Assembly (NCBI RefSeq): GCF_000002995.4
Contig: NW_025062478.1
Span: 10,474,001-10,538,000, forward strand
From: Brugia malayi
Lineage: Eukaryota; Nematoda; Chromadorea; Rhabditida; Onchocercidae
Length of the DNA: 64,000 bases
Direction of reading: 5' to 3'
In this document: piece after piece, positions 20,342-31,625 of the stretch
How positions within the stretch are numbered: the stretch's first letter is position 1
Layout of the letters: each line of letters starts with the position of its first letter
The notes under the pieces: model-generated
Told to the model about the DNA's origin: nothing
Database searches by the model: none
Seen by the model: the letters and a program-made list of their open reading frames with translations, nothing else
Translations under genes and position numbers: made by a program

Positions 20342-21326
20342 TCACTTGAAATGCTGAATGGGAATAATCGGTTTGCCATCCATGGCTATGTAACCACTAG
20401 AGTTGCCCAAAGGCTCCACACGACAAGCTCGGACTGGAATTATCTGAAATCCCTCATTGTAAAACTCTTTCAAAATTAAAGGTATATATAAGAAGTACAG
20501 AGAGGACAGGCTTCAATTTGTTCTGATAAATAAGGATGGTAACAAGATATAACTTATACATATTTCGCATATTTCCTCGTCATCTTCTTTAATTGAAATT
20601 TAAACAAATTCAAATAACTTACAAAAAAGAATAAGTCAAATGTGAGCAGTCGTTTATTTCAAGCATCACTTTGGCAAATTCAAACCGTGATTTAACATTA
20701 TTCCAATCGACATGTTAAGTATAAATAATTATCCAAACATCACATCCTGAACTAAGTACAAAACAATGCTTTTAACAATTCGTTTTTCATCCTCTTTCTG
20801 ATATTGGCATGCAGTGTAGCACGAAATTAATTTAGTTATTTCTGGATTTGATCTTTAAATATATTTTATACTAGTGATTTTATGCATAATAATTTGCAAC
20901 ATTACAGTCAACTTCCTTTTTTTCTTACTTATTCGAGTGTCGAACTATTCGTTATCAATGATTGAATAAGTTAATGACTAAAAATGATATTTAATTCGAT
21001 CAACTGTAATTCATATATTTTCTATCAAATATCGACTACCGGCTGGCTAGTAAATCGTTACAGTCACAGGCGATTTAACAGACTTTTTAAAAATGAATTA
21101 ATTCATCCATTATTTAATGCCTAGTAAGAAAACAATTAATATAATAAAATCTATTAAAAAAAAAAAAAAACGATGAAAATATAAATGAAATTTTCACTTA
21201 GGAATCGACGAAATTGAAGATATTAAGGAAAACTTACCTAAAAAAGGCATGTAAGCGAAACAACCTTCGCACATATCCCAATCAGATCCAACCGGTTTCA
21301 AAAGTGTAGGCATTCATGATTTCTTT
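20342..21326 (-). pseudogene. Sphingosine-kinase-like gene fragment, copy 2
   Basis: Two exon-like pieces on the minus strand. The upstream one (about 21238-21326) reads KPVGSDWDMCEGCFAYMPF and ends at a good donor GTAAGT. The downstream one (about 20342-20468) starts after a TTGAAAG acceptor and reads IIPVRACRVEPLGNSSGYIA, then MDGKPIIPIQ, to TGA at 20342. It lacks the TAG that breaks the copy at 12882. The motif order matches the C-terminal part of sphingosine kinases, which make sphingosine-1-phosphate. The N-terminal catalytic half is not in the window, so this is a fragment. The family call rests on short motifs. Confidence 0.48.
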
Positions 21327-22760
21327 ATTTTTTAAGTTCTAAAGAATTAGTCACATTTCTTTTAATCTGATAGAAAAACGATGTAAAGAGTTGCTAAATT
21401 TGGAAAAACTTAGCGAAATGTTTAACCTTTAACAAAATATATAATCTGATAACTCAGTAGCACTACATTTCTTAGCAACTAATAAAATGAATTTGATTAC
21501 TGACTCCAATTGACATTTGTTATTAAGAAGTGTTTTCATTTTAAAACCATATTTTAAATTCTTTCTTAGAAAAATTTTCCAATAATAAATTAAATTATCA
21601 AATCTTCCGTAAAATTTTGCTTCCACAACAATTATTTCATTCTTATTTATGAATTTATATATAAATAAAAAAGAAGGTTATTCACCATTTTCTTTTTTAT
21701 TTTTTATTTGATTTAAATAATTAGGTACATAAAATTTACTAAAGCGCACAAAGTTATCGCTTCTGGTAATATCCAAAAAGCTATGATCTCTAATGATTAA
21801 CATGATATTACAATTTCTATATTTCCAGTAGAAATAAATTATAAAATGAAATTGGCAATTTTCTGCTTTTTTCAATGTCAAATGTGATATGCAAAGATGT
21901 TTAAAGGCATTGAAATTTAAAGGTAATGAAATGAAAAGAATAAAAAATAATTACTTCAAAATTTTCGTTCATTTATTCGAAGCTAATTAAATTGTTAATT
22001 TAAATACAAAAATTTCCAAAATATATAATTTAATGCACTTTCTCTGAAAAAGATTTCTTTTTAATTCAATCGACGAAAGAGTGTTCAAGTTTACTTCAAT
22101 CTAAAAAGATAGAAATCTTTAATCCGTTGCAACCTCAATGACAACAAGATTTTTAATTATATACTTAAAGGATAATGAAAAAATGAATAGTGATATTTCA
22201 TCTTCTTCACTGAAATGTTTCGATAAGTTATTTTTTCGTGCTCAAATTTGAAATAAATATTAGCAGTAATTTCACAAGTTTTATTCAACCTACACAAACC
22301 TTATTTACTCATCAAAACAAGTCTGTTGCGCTATAGAGCTAATCACTCCTTTAATTACATTCCTTTTTTATGTCACAAAAATTTTCGTCACGCAATAAAT
22401 GATGATAGTCATAAATGCAGAATGAAAGAAAAAAGGTCAATTATGGAAATTGAAGTAAATTTAACTCAAAAGATCACTTATGTCAAGTCAGGATTTTGTG
22501 GTTATATTCAATGAAATCCAATATTATTTAATAAAGAAAAGTTTTTACGATTTGTATTAGTAGGATTATGCAATGTGAGAATTATTAACATTATGAATAT
22601 TTTGCTCCAGCAGAAATAGTTGCACAGACATATTTGATCTTTATGGCACAATGTTTCCTTATATAACTCTTCAAGTGTTTCATCCATTCGAAGCATTTAT
22701 TAGTTGCCAACCAATTATTCGGTCATTTCACAATAGAAATATCAGAGCTTATTTCTATTT
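21327..22760. other. AT-rich region, no gene seen
   Basis: Very AT-rich, with only short frames. The block 22670-22760 recurs inverted at about 29525-29640. No supportable gene, RNA or mobile element. Confidence 0.5.
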
Positions 22761-22764
22761 AACC

Positions 22765-22850
22765 TGCACGCTTTAACGATTCCGCATATGTGGTTTCAAG
22801 TCGGGTTTAATTCAAAAAACTTTACTAGCTAATGCTGTTATTCACTGATG
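22765..22850 (-). pseudogene. Relic of a zinc-finger gene 3' end
   Basis: On the minus strand this decays from the conserved last finger and its stop: LKPHMRNR then a stop, and upstream a frame broken by a stop where the functional genes read SKDFQTK. Only the last 20 or so codons are recognisable. It lies just downstream of gene F, the remains of another array member. Confidence 0.5.
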
Positions 22851-23328
22851 GATTCACTACTGGGTTAGATTATCAAATATTTTTAGTGAATGGAATTTTG
22901 AACGCAAATAGAGTAACTGAAACAGAATTCTGAATGCGAATCGACAAATGAAATGAATGGATGAAGTTTTCATTGCAAATTGCGTAGTTAACTTTATGGT
23001 ATCCATGTTGTTTATGCAATAATCGAGTAAGCAATTTAATTTCATTAATAATTTAACAACAGCAATATTAATTTCCAAGTTCTTCATGCATAGCATACAA
23101 GGTACCACGTAGGAACGGTTAGGGAACTTATTTATTCTAACAAAAACAAATATACATATATGACCAAGACGCGGAACTATAACAACAATAACAGCGAGAG
23201 ATAAAGAGTTATCTAACAAATAAAGAAGTGATAGAAAAATTGACTGATGAAAAATATAAATAATCAATAGCAGCAGAAATAGCAATGCGTATTTTTTATA
23301 AAATAAAATAAAGAGTAAAGCGCAACCT

Positions 23329-24936
23329 TTAATGATCCCGCATGTGTAATTTCAATCCGCATTTAGTCTGAAAATCTTTACTGCATACAGTACAGTGGTA
23401 GACTGGTCTGTTTATATCATGAGTTAGCATGTGAGACTGCAAATTGTATTTTTGTGTGAAACTTTTTCTGCATATTGGACAATTGTACGGCTTTTCACCG
23501 GTATGAATCAGCATATGTTTTTTCATATCCCCGAACTGAGTGAAACTTTTCTTGCATATTGAACAACTGTACGGCTTCTCACCGGTATGAATCATCATAT
23601 GTATTTTCATATTTCCCAATTGAGTAAAATTCTTTTTGCATATTGAACAACTGTACGGCTTCTCACCGGTATGAATCATCACATGTTTTTTCATATTACT
23701 GAACTGAGTAAAATTTTTTTTGCATGTTGGACAACTGTACGGCTTTTGACCGGCATGAGTCAGCATGTGTTGCTTAATATTAGCGGAGTTAGTGAAATTC
23801 CTTTTGCATATCGGACAATTGTATGGTTTCTCACCGGTATGAGTCATCATATGTTTTTTCACATCCCCGAACTGAGTGAAATTCTTTTTGCATACTGAAC
23901 AACTGTACGGTTTTCTACCGGCATGTGTCATCATATGCCTTTTTCTATTGCCGGACTCAATGAAGCTCTTTTTGCATACTGGACAACTGTACGGCTTTTC
24001 ACCGGTATGAGTCATCATATGCTTTTTCATATCCCCGAATTGAGTGAAATTCTTTTTGCATATTGAACAACTGTACGGCTTCTCACCGGTATGAGTCATC
24101 ATATGTTTTTTCATATTACTGAACTGAGTGAAATTCTTTTTGCATACTGAACAACTGTACGGTTTTCTACCGGCATGTGTCATCATATGCCTTTTTCTAT
24201 TGCCGGACTCAATGAAGCTCTTTTTGCATACTGGAAAACTGTACGGCTTTTCACCGGTATGAGTCATCATATGTTTTTTCATATCCCCGAATTGAGTGAA
24301 ATTCTTCTTGCATATTGAACAACTGTACGGCTTCTCACCGGTATGAGTCATCATATGTTTTTTCATATCCCCGAACTGAGTGAAATTCTTTTTGCATATT
24401 GAACAACTGTACGGCTTCTCACCGGTATGAGTCATCATATGTCTTTTCATATTACTGGAATCAGTGAAATTCTTCTTGCAAATCGGACAACTGCACGGCT
24501 TCTCACCGGTATGAGTCATCATATGTTTTTTCATATTACCGGGATGAGTGGAACTTTTCCCGCATATCGGACAACTGTATGGTTTTTCACCCGTATGACT
24601 CATCACATGCCTTTTCATATTGCCGGACTCAGTGAAGTTCTTTTTGCATGTCGGACAACTGTACGGCTTCTCATCGGTATGAGTCATCGTATGTTCTTGC
24701 TTTTGGTGTACATCGTGGCGTTGCTTCTTTTTCGTTCTACTTTCCTGCTTTGACATTTCCATTACTTTCATGACTGTTTCGATTGGAATTCGTTCATCAC
24801 TGACTTTTGAAGCGGTTGAATACAATGTTTTTGTTTGAAGCAATTGCAGTCCAATTTCTTCTTCACACTTTCTTTCCATTGATAAGCCTTGTAATGCATT
24901 GCCTTTCTCTTTCACTTTTGATATTGATAAATCCAA
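23329..24936 (-). CDS. C2H2 zinc-finger protein F (16 fingers, one broken); 5' exon missing
   Basis: 535 codons from a TTG, the longest of the family. The first CtBP-type motif is kept (EPLDLSISK); the second is degraded (KTLYSTASK). After the cysteine-less first finger come 16 fingers. Finger 6 reads YSFPVCKKSF: its first zinc cysteine is Phe, so it probably cannot bind zinc. Fingers 5-7 and 8-10 are near copies (FTQFGD, FIESGN, FTQF...), a three-finger tandem duplication of about 252 bases. Most Lys/Arg residues at helix position 6 are kept. The last finger ends in LKLHMRDH. Gene G, directly upstream, is a shorter relative whose 5' flank matches this gene's. Confidence 0.85.
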   Translation of the reverse strand: MDLSISKVKEKGNALQGLSMERKCEEEIGLQLLQTKTLYSTASKVSDERIPIETVMKVMEMSKQESRTKKKQRHDVHQKQEHTMTHTDEKPYSCPTCKKNFTESGNMKRHVMSHTGEKPYSCPICGKSSTHPGNMKKHMMTHTGEKPCSCPICKKNFTDSSNMKRHMMTHTGEKPYSCSICKKNFTQFGDMKKHMMTHTGEKPYSCSICKKNFTQFGDMKKHMMTHTGEKPYSFPVCKKSFIESGNRKRHMMTHAGRKPYSCSVCKKNFTQFSNMKKHMMTHTGEKPYSCSICKKNFTQFGDMKKHMMTHTGEKPYSCPVCKKSFIESGNRKRHMMTHAGRKPYSCSVCKKNFTQFGDVKKHMMTHTGEKPYNCPICKRNFTNSANIKQHMLTHAGQKPYSCPTCKKNFTQFSNMKKHVMIHTGEKPYSCSICKKNFTQLGNMKIHMMIHTGEKPYSCSICKKSFTQFGDMKKHMLIHTGEKPYNCPICRKSFTQKYNLQSHMLTHDINRPVYHCTVCSKDFQTKCGLKLHMRDH

Positions 24937-25640
24937 TGGTTCTGTTTGATCCGTTTGCGCTACCTCAAATGATATGCAATTATCAATCTCATACCGGGTA
25001 AAAATTTAAATCTCCATGGTATCGCAACGCTATGTTCTATTTTTTAAACTTTAAATGGGCTTACGGTTGTTTGAATATTGTTCAGTTGCAAAAAGAAGAA
25101 GAAGAAATAGATGAAATGCATGCCAACTGCCAACGAGAATAATTTGTTGCCAATTCTGAAAACATTCAAATTTACTAGGCAATTGCTCATTGACAAATGC
25201 CGAAGGAAAAATTTGCCCAAATAAATGCTTTTCTAAATTATTATCGAGTTCCAAATCTTTCTCATAAGTCAAAACTCTAAAAAGAGAACAAAATAAATGA
25301 AAGAAATTTGTGGAAGAGAGTTTGACAGAGGCCTTCTGTTACTTCTGTTAGATATTGTTAAATAATCGCATGTATAAATGCTCATTCAGATGGAGGTGGC
25401 AACTATGTATATTGATAACTTTGTTCCGCGTGCAACAAACAATATGGGGCTAATAGTAATAGAATATAAATTATTACATTTAATGATATAATAATAGCAA
25501 TCAGTGTTTGATCCTTTACACTGAATAATTTCATTTCAGCTGCTATATTATACTGCTGAAAATAATTTATGCAAAGCAATTGTGACATTTTTTGCAATTT
25601 TATTTCATCTTTGAATTTGTTTCATCTATGGTTCCTTAAT
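24937..25640. repeat. 5' flank shared by genes F and G
   Basis: 24937-25630 and 26693-27380 are near copies in direct orientation, so F and G arose by tandem duplication of gene plus flank. No gene in the flank. Confidence 0.75.
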
Positions 25641-25861
25641 TTCCTATATTTTTTTATAGTGAAATAAAGCAAGCGAGACGCTTCGCTTGTACAAGATCTA
25701 TGAGATGATACTTGATTATATTTGAATTGGATTATGTGATGCTGTCATGTTATTAAAGTTTATCAATTATATAATTTATGTTGGACGCTATTTTAAGGAG
25801 ATTTTGCTTGATCTTAACAGGAAAAGTGATATAAAAAATAAAAATTTCCCAAAGTTGCAAA
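25640..25861. repeat. Dispersed repeat next to the truncated end of gene G
   Basis: A block containing GAAATAAAGCAAGCGAGACG and a downstream GATCTTAACA stretch recurs at about 29100-29345 in the same orientation. Here it replaces the 3' part of gene G. It may be the end of an old LTR element, but that is not shown. Confidence 0.55.
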
Positions 25862-26692
25862 TCAGAGGTTAAAAAAAATTACTGATTCGGTGCGAACTTC
25901 TATCGGGCAACTGTATGGTTTTTCACCCGTATGACTCATCACATGCCTTTTCATATTGCCGGACTCAGTGAAGTTCTTTTTGCATGTCGGACAACTGTAC
26001 GGCTTTTCACCGGTATGAGTCATCATATGTTTTTTCATATCCCCGAATTGAGTGAAATTCTTCTTGCATATTGAACAACTGTACGGCTTCTCACCGGTAT
26101 GAGTCATCACATGTTTTTTCATATCCCCGAACTGAGTGAAATTCTTTTTGCATATTGAACAACTGTACGGCTTCTCACCGGTATGAGTCATCATATGTTT
26201 TTTCATATTACTGAACTGAGTGAAATTCTTTTTGCATATTGAACAACTGTACGCTTTCTCACCGGTATGAGTCATCATATGTTTTTTCATATTACTGAAC
26301 TGAGTAAAATTCTTTTTGCACATTGGACAACTGCACGGCTTCTCACCGGTATGAGTCATCATATGTTTTTTCATATTACTGAACTGAGTAAAGTTCTTTT
26401 TGCATGTCGGACAACTGTACGGCTTCTCATCGGTATGAGTCATCGTATGTTCTTGCTTTTGGTGTACATCGTGGCGTTGCTTCTTTTTCGTTCTACTTTC
26501 CTGCTTTGACATTTCCATTACTTTCATGACTGTTTCGATTGGAATTCGTTCATCACTGACTTTTGAAGCGGTTGAATACAATGTTTTTGTTTGAAGCAAT
26601 TGCAGTCCAATTTCTTCTTCACACTTTCTTTCCATTGATAAGCCTTGTAATGCATTGCCTTTCTCTTTCACTTTTGATATTGATAAATCCAA
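25862..26692 (-). pseudogene. Zinc-finger gene G, 3'-truncated
   Basis: 276 codons from a TTG. The N-terminus matches gene F (EPLDLSISK, degraded KTLYSTASK). Six complete fingers follow; three in a row have the same FTQFSNMKKH helix. The seventh breaks off after CPI and reads into repeat DNA (EVRTESVIFF) before a stop. The two conserved C-terminal fingers of the family are missing. One linker reads GEKAYSC. It could still be translated into a shortened protein, but the loss of the invariant end and of the normal 3' flank argues for a pseudogene. Confidence 0.7.
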
Positions 26693-27399
26693 TGGTTCTG
26701 TTTGATCCGTTTGCGCTACCTCAAATGATATGCAATTATCAATCTCATACCGGGTAAAAATTTAAATCTCCATGGTATCGCAACGCTATGTTCTATTTTT
26801 TAAACTTTAAATGGGCTTACGGTTGTTTGAATATTGTTCAGTTGCAAAAAGAAGAAGAAGAAATAGATGAAATGCATGCCAACTGCCAACGAGAATAATT
26901 TGTTGCCAATTCTGAAAACATTCAAATTTACTAGGCAATTGCTCATTGACAAATGCCGAAGGAAAAATTTGCCCAAATAAATGCTTTTCTAGATTATCAT
27001 CGAGTCCCAAAATTCTAATCAGAGCTCTGAAAAGAGAACAAAATAAATGAAAGAAATTTGTGGAAGAGAGTTTGACAGAGGCCTTCTGTTACTTCTGTTA
27101 GATATTGTTAAATAATCGCATGTATAAATGCTCATTCAGATGGAGGTGGCAAACTACGTATATTATTAATAACTTACGTCCGCGTGTAATAAACAATATG
27201 GGGATAATAATAATAGAATATAAAATATTACGTATAATGATATGATAATAGCAATCAGTGTTTGATCCTTTACACTGAATAATTTCATTTCAGTTGCTAT
27301 ATTATACTGTTGAAAATAATTTATGTATAGCAATTGTGACATTTTTTGCAATATTATTTCCTTTTGTTTCAATTTTTCCACATTTTCCAGTCTTTGGGA

Positions 27400-27738
27400 A
27401 TATTAACGAGAGGGAAAACTACGTTGCTGCAACTCTTGTAATTGATAATATTGATTTATGAATGTTAAATTTTTCATCAAATATTTCGTTTGGATTTCAT
27501 TTTTAAAGTTTATTTTCAAATTTGCTTTGTGTCATCTGTGTAAATTAAGCATATTAAAAATTTTTACAGTCATCGTATATAACACCATGTGATGACGATA
27601 GCTTCAAATCAAATGATTACATTTGATGATTTCTAATATTCATTAACCCTTCAAATTCCAAGCATAATAAAACTAAAAAAAAGGCGGTAAAGTCCTACCA
27701 GTTAGGAACAACGTTGGTTCCGTCCAATAACAGTTGGC
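27400..27738. other. Gene-poor spacer with end of the sphingosine-kinase-linked repeat
   Basis: AT-rich. At 27690-27735 a short piece of the sequence that follows the sphingosine-kinase relics appears (GTTCCGTCCAATAAC) and is cut by an LTR-like start at 27739. Confidence 0.45.
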
Positions 27739-29100
27739 TGTCGTGGAAGATTTATAAATTCAATTATTTTGAGAGAGGCTGCTGATCTCGAAGAGATTTG
27801 TTGGATTTAAATGTTTGGGGTAACAAAAAAATATAATAATTCCTTTATTAGCAGAAGCAGTTAGCACAGTAACTTGATAGAGAAGAACTGAAGTTGAATT
27901 CTCCTGATTCTTGGTAAAATTACTAGGCACTTTCCCGTAGGGAAGTGTTCATAGTAATTTTAATATCGTGAGACTCTAAAATATTATATGAGTAAGTAAT
28001 ATGTTCTATGAAATCTTGCAAATAAAGCTTATAACTCTTTTTGTTTTCAACCCTATGTTTAGTCTTAAATCTTTTACATATTGTTTACACAGTATCTGCT
28101 CATTTAGTTGATCTCATTATTGTGTCGCCACTAATTGTGAATTATCCTTGAATCTACGAAGTTAACAACCTTTGCTTAATAATATCCTTTGCGGTTTGTC
28201 AACTAGTAATTAAATTTGCTTGTAAACTAATCAGTTTTTTTTTTTTTTTTTTTTTTTTTTTTGTTACTGTCTAATCAAGCTTTTTGTTAGACTGGTTACT
28301 CTTTCTTATTGTAAATCATATACTTTTTTACGCATATTGCTTGCTATATAAGAAGACTGAAAACTGAAAACATTTTTGCATGTTAATTAAACACTAGAAT
28401 GGACCTTTCAGAAAATATAAATGTTTGAAGCATCTTGAACTAGAAAGAACTGAATTTCATGCACCTGTAAAGAAAGCAAACTTTTATAAATTTCAAATAC
28501 ATATCGCCTACAATATGATGTTATTCAGGACGAAGCTACAGCAGTATAGAGCCTCATGCTAATAAAGCAGTTTACCATGTAACTGTTTCCTTCATGAATC
28601 ACACCTTTTCAATTTATTTCCAAGCCATCAATAATAGTAAAGGCTATTGTAATTATATTCCTTTTCCTGGCTTGTGGCATCAAATTTGTCGTAGAAGATT
28701 TGTAAATTTAATTATTTTGGGAGAAGTTGCTAGTCTGGATGTAAGTGTAAATATTTAAATTTTGGCTTGAATTGTTTGTTGTTCTTCTATAAGAAAATTC
28801 TGTTACTCTTATTGATTACATATTTTTTTCCTAAGCCTATGTCACTAATTAAGTTCATTAATGTATAATTGCTAAGTAAATTAGCAATATCATGGCTGGG
28901 TTTAATTCACTGCAAAATTATGAACACAGACTTTTGTTCATAAAATTCCTTCACATGAGTAAAAAAGTATGATGGCTGCTATATTTACTATTTATTTGTA
29001 TCTTTTGTTATTTCTGCCATGATTTCAAGCGTGTGTTCACATGAACGCCCGTTATATTACTTTCATTGTTTGTTTTCTTTCTCATTTTGTACTTGTTTTA
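27739..29100 (-). mobile_element. Decayed BEL/Pao-like LTR element
   Basis: Two LTR-like starts, TGTCGTGGAAGATTT at 27739 and TGTCGTAGAAGATTT at 28687, resemble the intact LTR start (TGTAGTGGAAG). Just before the second is a decayed primer-binding-site region (GGCTTGTGGCATCAAATT) like the one at 9037-9058. Almost no internal coding sequence remains, and no polyprotein frame is visible. The limits are approximate. Confidence 0.45.
28235..28262 (+). repeat. Poly-T tract
   Basis: A run of 28 T, the longest homopolymer noticed in the window. It may be unstable or inexact in the assembly. Confidence 0.95.
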
Positions 29101-30617
29101 TGTATGGTTACTTAATTTTCTGAATGTTTTTTATAGTGAAATAAAGCAAGCGAGACGCTTCGTTTATACAAGATCTGTGAGATGATACTTGATTAGTTCA
29201 TTTTTCAGAAAGAATGTACTGTATGTAAACTGAGTTAAAGTGATGCTACTATATTATTAAAGTTTGCCAATTATATCATGCACGTTGGGCGCTATTTTAA
29301 GGAGATTTTGATTGATCTTAACAAGAAAAATGACATGAAAAATGATAAAAATTTATATGACCAAGATTAACGCAACTATAACAACAATAATAGTGAGAGA
29401 GAATTATTTAACAAATAAAGACAAATGACAGAAGAATTTGCTGATGAAAAATATAAATAATCAATAATAACAGGAATAGCAATGCGTATTTAATTTAAAA
29501 TAAAAGGTAAAGCGTAACTTTTAATGATGCTAAATAGAAATAAGCTCTGATATTTCTATTGTGAAATGACCGAATAATTGGTTGGCAACTAATAAATGCT
29601 TCGAATGGATGAAACACTTGAAGAGTTATATAAGGAAACATGTTGGTTTAAATTTGAAAGGTTGATAATTGTTAGAAATATCAATTGGTACTCATTTGAC
29701 TACGCAAAGGAGAAATTTCATCAAGTAAATGCTATTCCAAATATATTAGATTATTTATAAATTTATAATCGAATCCCAAAATCCTTATCATAACTAAAAA
29801 GTTTGAAAAGTGGTAACATCTTCAATCGAAATAAATGGAACAAAATATACTGAATGAAATTTGTAGGAGAGTTTGACAGAGACTACCCGATTACGTTCGC
29901 TTAGCTATTGTTAGAGAATCGTTTGTATAAATGCTCATTCAGATGGGAGTGGCAAACTACGTGTATTGTTTTTGCGTCAACTTATAATAAAATATGCATA
30001 GTAACTATGCATAATAATAATAGATTATACTGTAGTGTAAAATAAAATGATAACAGTGGTTAATGTTTAGTCCTTTATACTGAATAGTTTCTTTTCAGCT
30101 GCTGTATTGTGTTATTGAAAATAATTTATGCAAAGCAATTGTGACATTTTTTGCAATTTTATTTCATTTCGCTTCAATTTTTTCACATTTTCAAATATTT
30201 AGGAATATTAACGAGAGGAGGAAACTACACTGCTCCTATAATTGATAATAATGATTTTTAAATGTTAAATGCTTCATCAAATATTTCGTTTGGACTTGAT
30301 TTTTAGAATAATTTTTAAATTAGTTGTGTTATCTGTGTAAAATGTAAAAATCTTACAGTCATCATATATAACACCATGTGATGAAAATAGCTGTCAAATG
30401 AATATCAATTGATAACTTCCAATACTCATTAACTCGTTAAATTCCAAGCATAATCAAAGCAAAGAAAGGTATTGCAACACATTGCTTCAAAGAAACCAAC
30501 AATAACTTGTCAACAAAAAAAGGAATATGTAACTAGAATTTGACCAATAGAAAATATAAGTAATTAACAATAACAGAAATAGCAAAGCGCATTTCTTTTC
30601 TTTAAAGTGCGTAAGGT
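29100..30617. other. Repeat-rich spacer 3' of gene E
   Basis: Holds the second copy of the dispersed repeat (29100-29345), an inverted copy of 22670-22760 (29525-29640), and a diverged copy of a zinc-finger gene 5' flank (29660-30450). Nothing coding is supported. Confidence 0.55.
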
Positions 30618-31625
30618 TTAATGATTCTGCATGTGAAATTTCAAGCCGGCTTTAGTCTGAAAATCTTTACTGCATACAGTACAGTGATAGACTGGTCTAT
30701 TCACGTCATGAGTTCCCATGTGAGACTGCAAATGGTGTTTATGTGTGAAACTTTTCCTGCATGTTGGACAACTGTACGGCTTTTCACCGGTATGAATCAT
30801 CATATGTTTTTTCATATCCCCGAGCTGAGTGAAATTCTTTTTGCATATTGAACAACTGTACGGCTTCTCATCGGCATGAAACATCATATGTTCTTTCAGA
30901 TTACTGAACTGAGTAAAATTCATTTTGCATAATGAACAACTGTACGGCTTCTCACGGGTATGAGTCATCATATGTTTTTTCATATTACTGGAGTCAGTGA
31001 AATTTTTTTTGCATGTCGGGCAACTGTACGGCTTTTCGCCGGTATGAGTCATCATATGTTTTTTCATATCCCCGGACTGAGCGAAATTCTTCTTGCATAT
31101 TGAACAACTGTACGGCTTCTCACCGGTATGAGTTATCATGTGCTGCTTCATACTAGCGGTGTTAGTGAAATTCTTTTTGCATATTGAACAACTGTACGGC
31201 TTCTCACCGGTATGAGTCATCATATGTCTTTTTAAATTCCACAACTGAGCGAAATTCTTTCTGCATATTGAACAGCTGTACGGCTTCTCACCTGTATGAG
31301 TCATCATATGTTCTTTCATGTTTGATACTTCCTTTCGACATATATCACAACGCTTCTTCGTTCTCGCCCTTCCTTCTTGCCTTGATAGTTTCACTACTGT
31401 TTCGATTGGAACGAGCCGTAACAGTGGTTTTATTCGTTCATCACTCACTCCCTCCACTGATAAACTTTGTGCCCTATTTCCTTCCTTTTTTGCTTTTGGA
31501 GCCGATAAATCCAAGAGCTTTGTTTGCAACACTTGCAATCCAATTTCTTCTTCACCCTTTCTTTCCATTGATAAGCCTTGTAATCCATCCCCCTTCACTT
31601 TCACTTTTGATATTGATAAATCCAA
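30618..31625 (-). CDS. C2H2 zinc-finger protein E (8 fingers plus one short finger); near-copy of B
   Basis: 335 codons from a TTG. Nearly the same as gene B (13592-14599): EPLDLSISK then TKLLDLSAPK at the N-terminus, the short C-X2-C-X9-H-X3-H first finger, eight standard fingers. Differences from B include a regular TGEKPYSC linker where B has NGEKLHSC, KKNF for KKKF in one finger, and a C-terminal MQNH for MRNH, so E looks like the more regular copy. Its 5' flank (31626-32460) matches that of genes A and C, unlike B's. Confidence 0.86.
   Translation of the reverse strand: MDLSISKVKVKGDGLQGLSMERKGEEEIGLQVLQTKLLDLSAPKAKKEGNRAQSLSVEGVSDERIKPLLRLVPIETVVKLSRQEGRARTKKRCDICRKEVSNMKEHMMTHTGEKPYSCSICRKNFAQLWNLKRHMMTHTGEKPYSCSICKKNFTNTASMKQHMITHTGEKPYSCSICKKNFAQSGDMKKHMMTHTGEKPYSCPTCKKNFTDSSNMKKHMMTHTREKPYSCSLCKMNFTQFSNLKEHMMFHADEKPYSCSICKKNFTQLGDMKKHMMIHTGEKPYSCPTCRKSFTHKHHLQSHMGTHDVNRPVYHCTVCSKDFQTKAGLKFHMQNH

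Noticed and set aside
22857..23285. 142-codon minus-strand frame with hydrophobic stretches
   Set aside because: AT-rich 3' flank of gene F; no motifs, and the hydrophobicity follows from base composition.
23450..24700. Regular 84-base repeats that could suggest a satellite or CRISPR-like array
   Set aside because: The period is one C2H2 finger with its linker, and the frame is kept throughout; there are no unique spacers.
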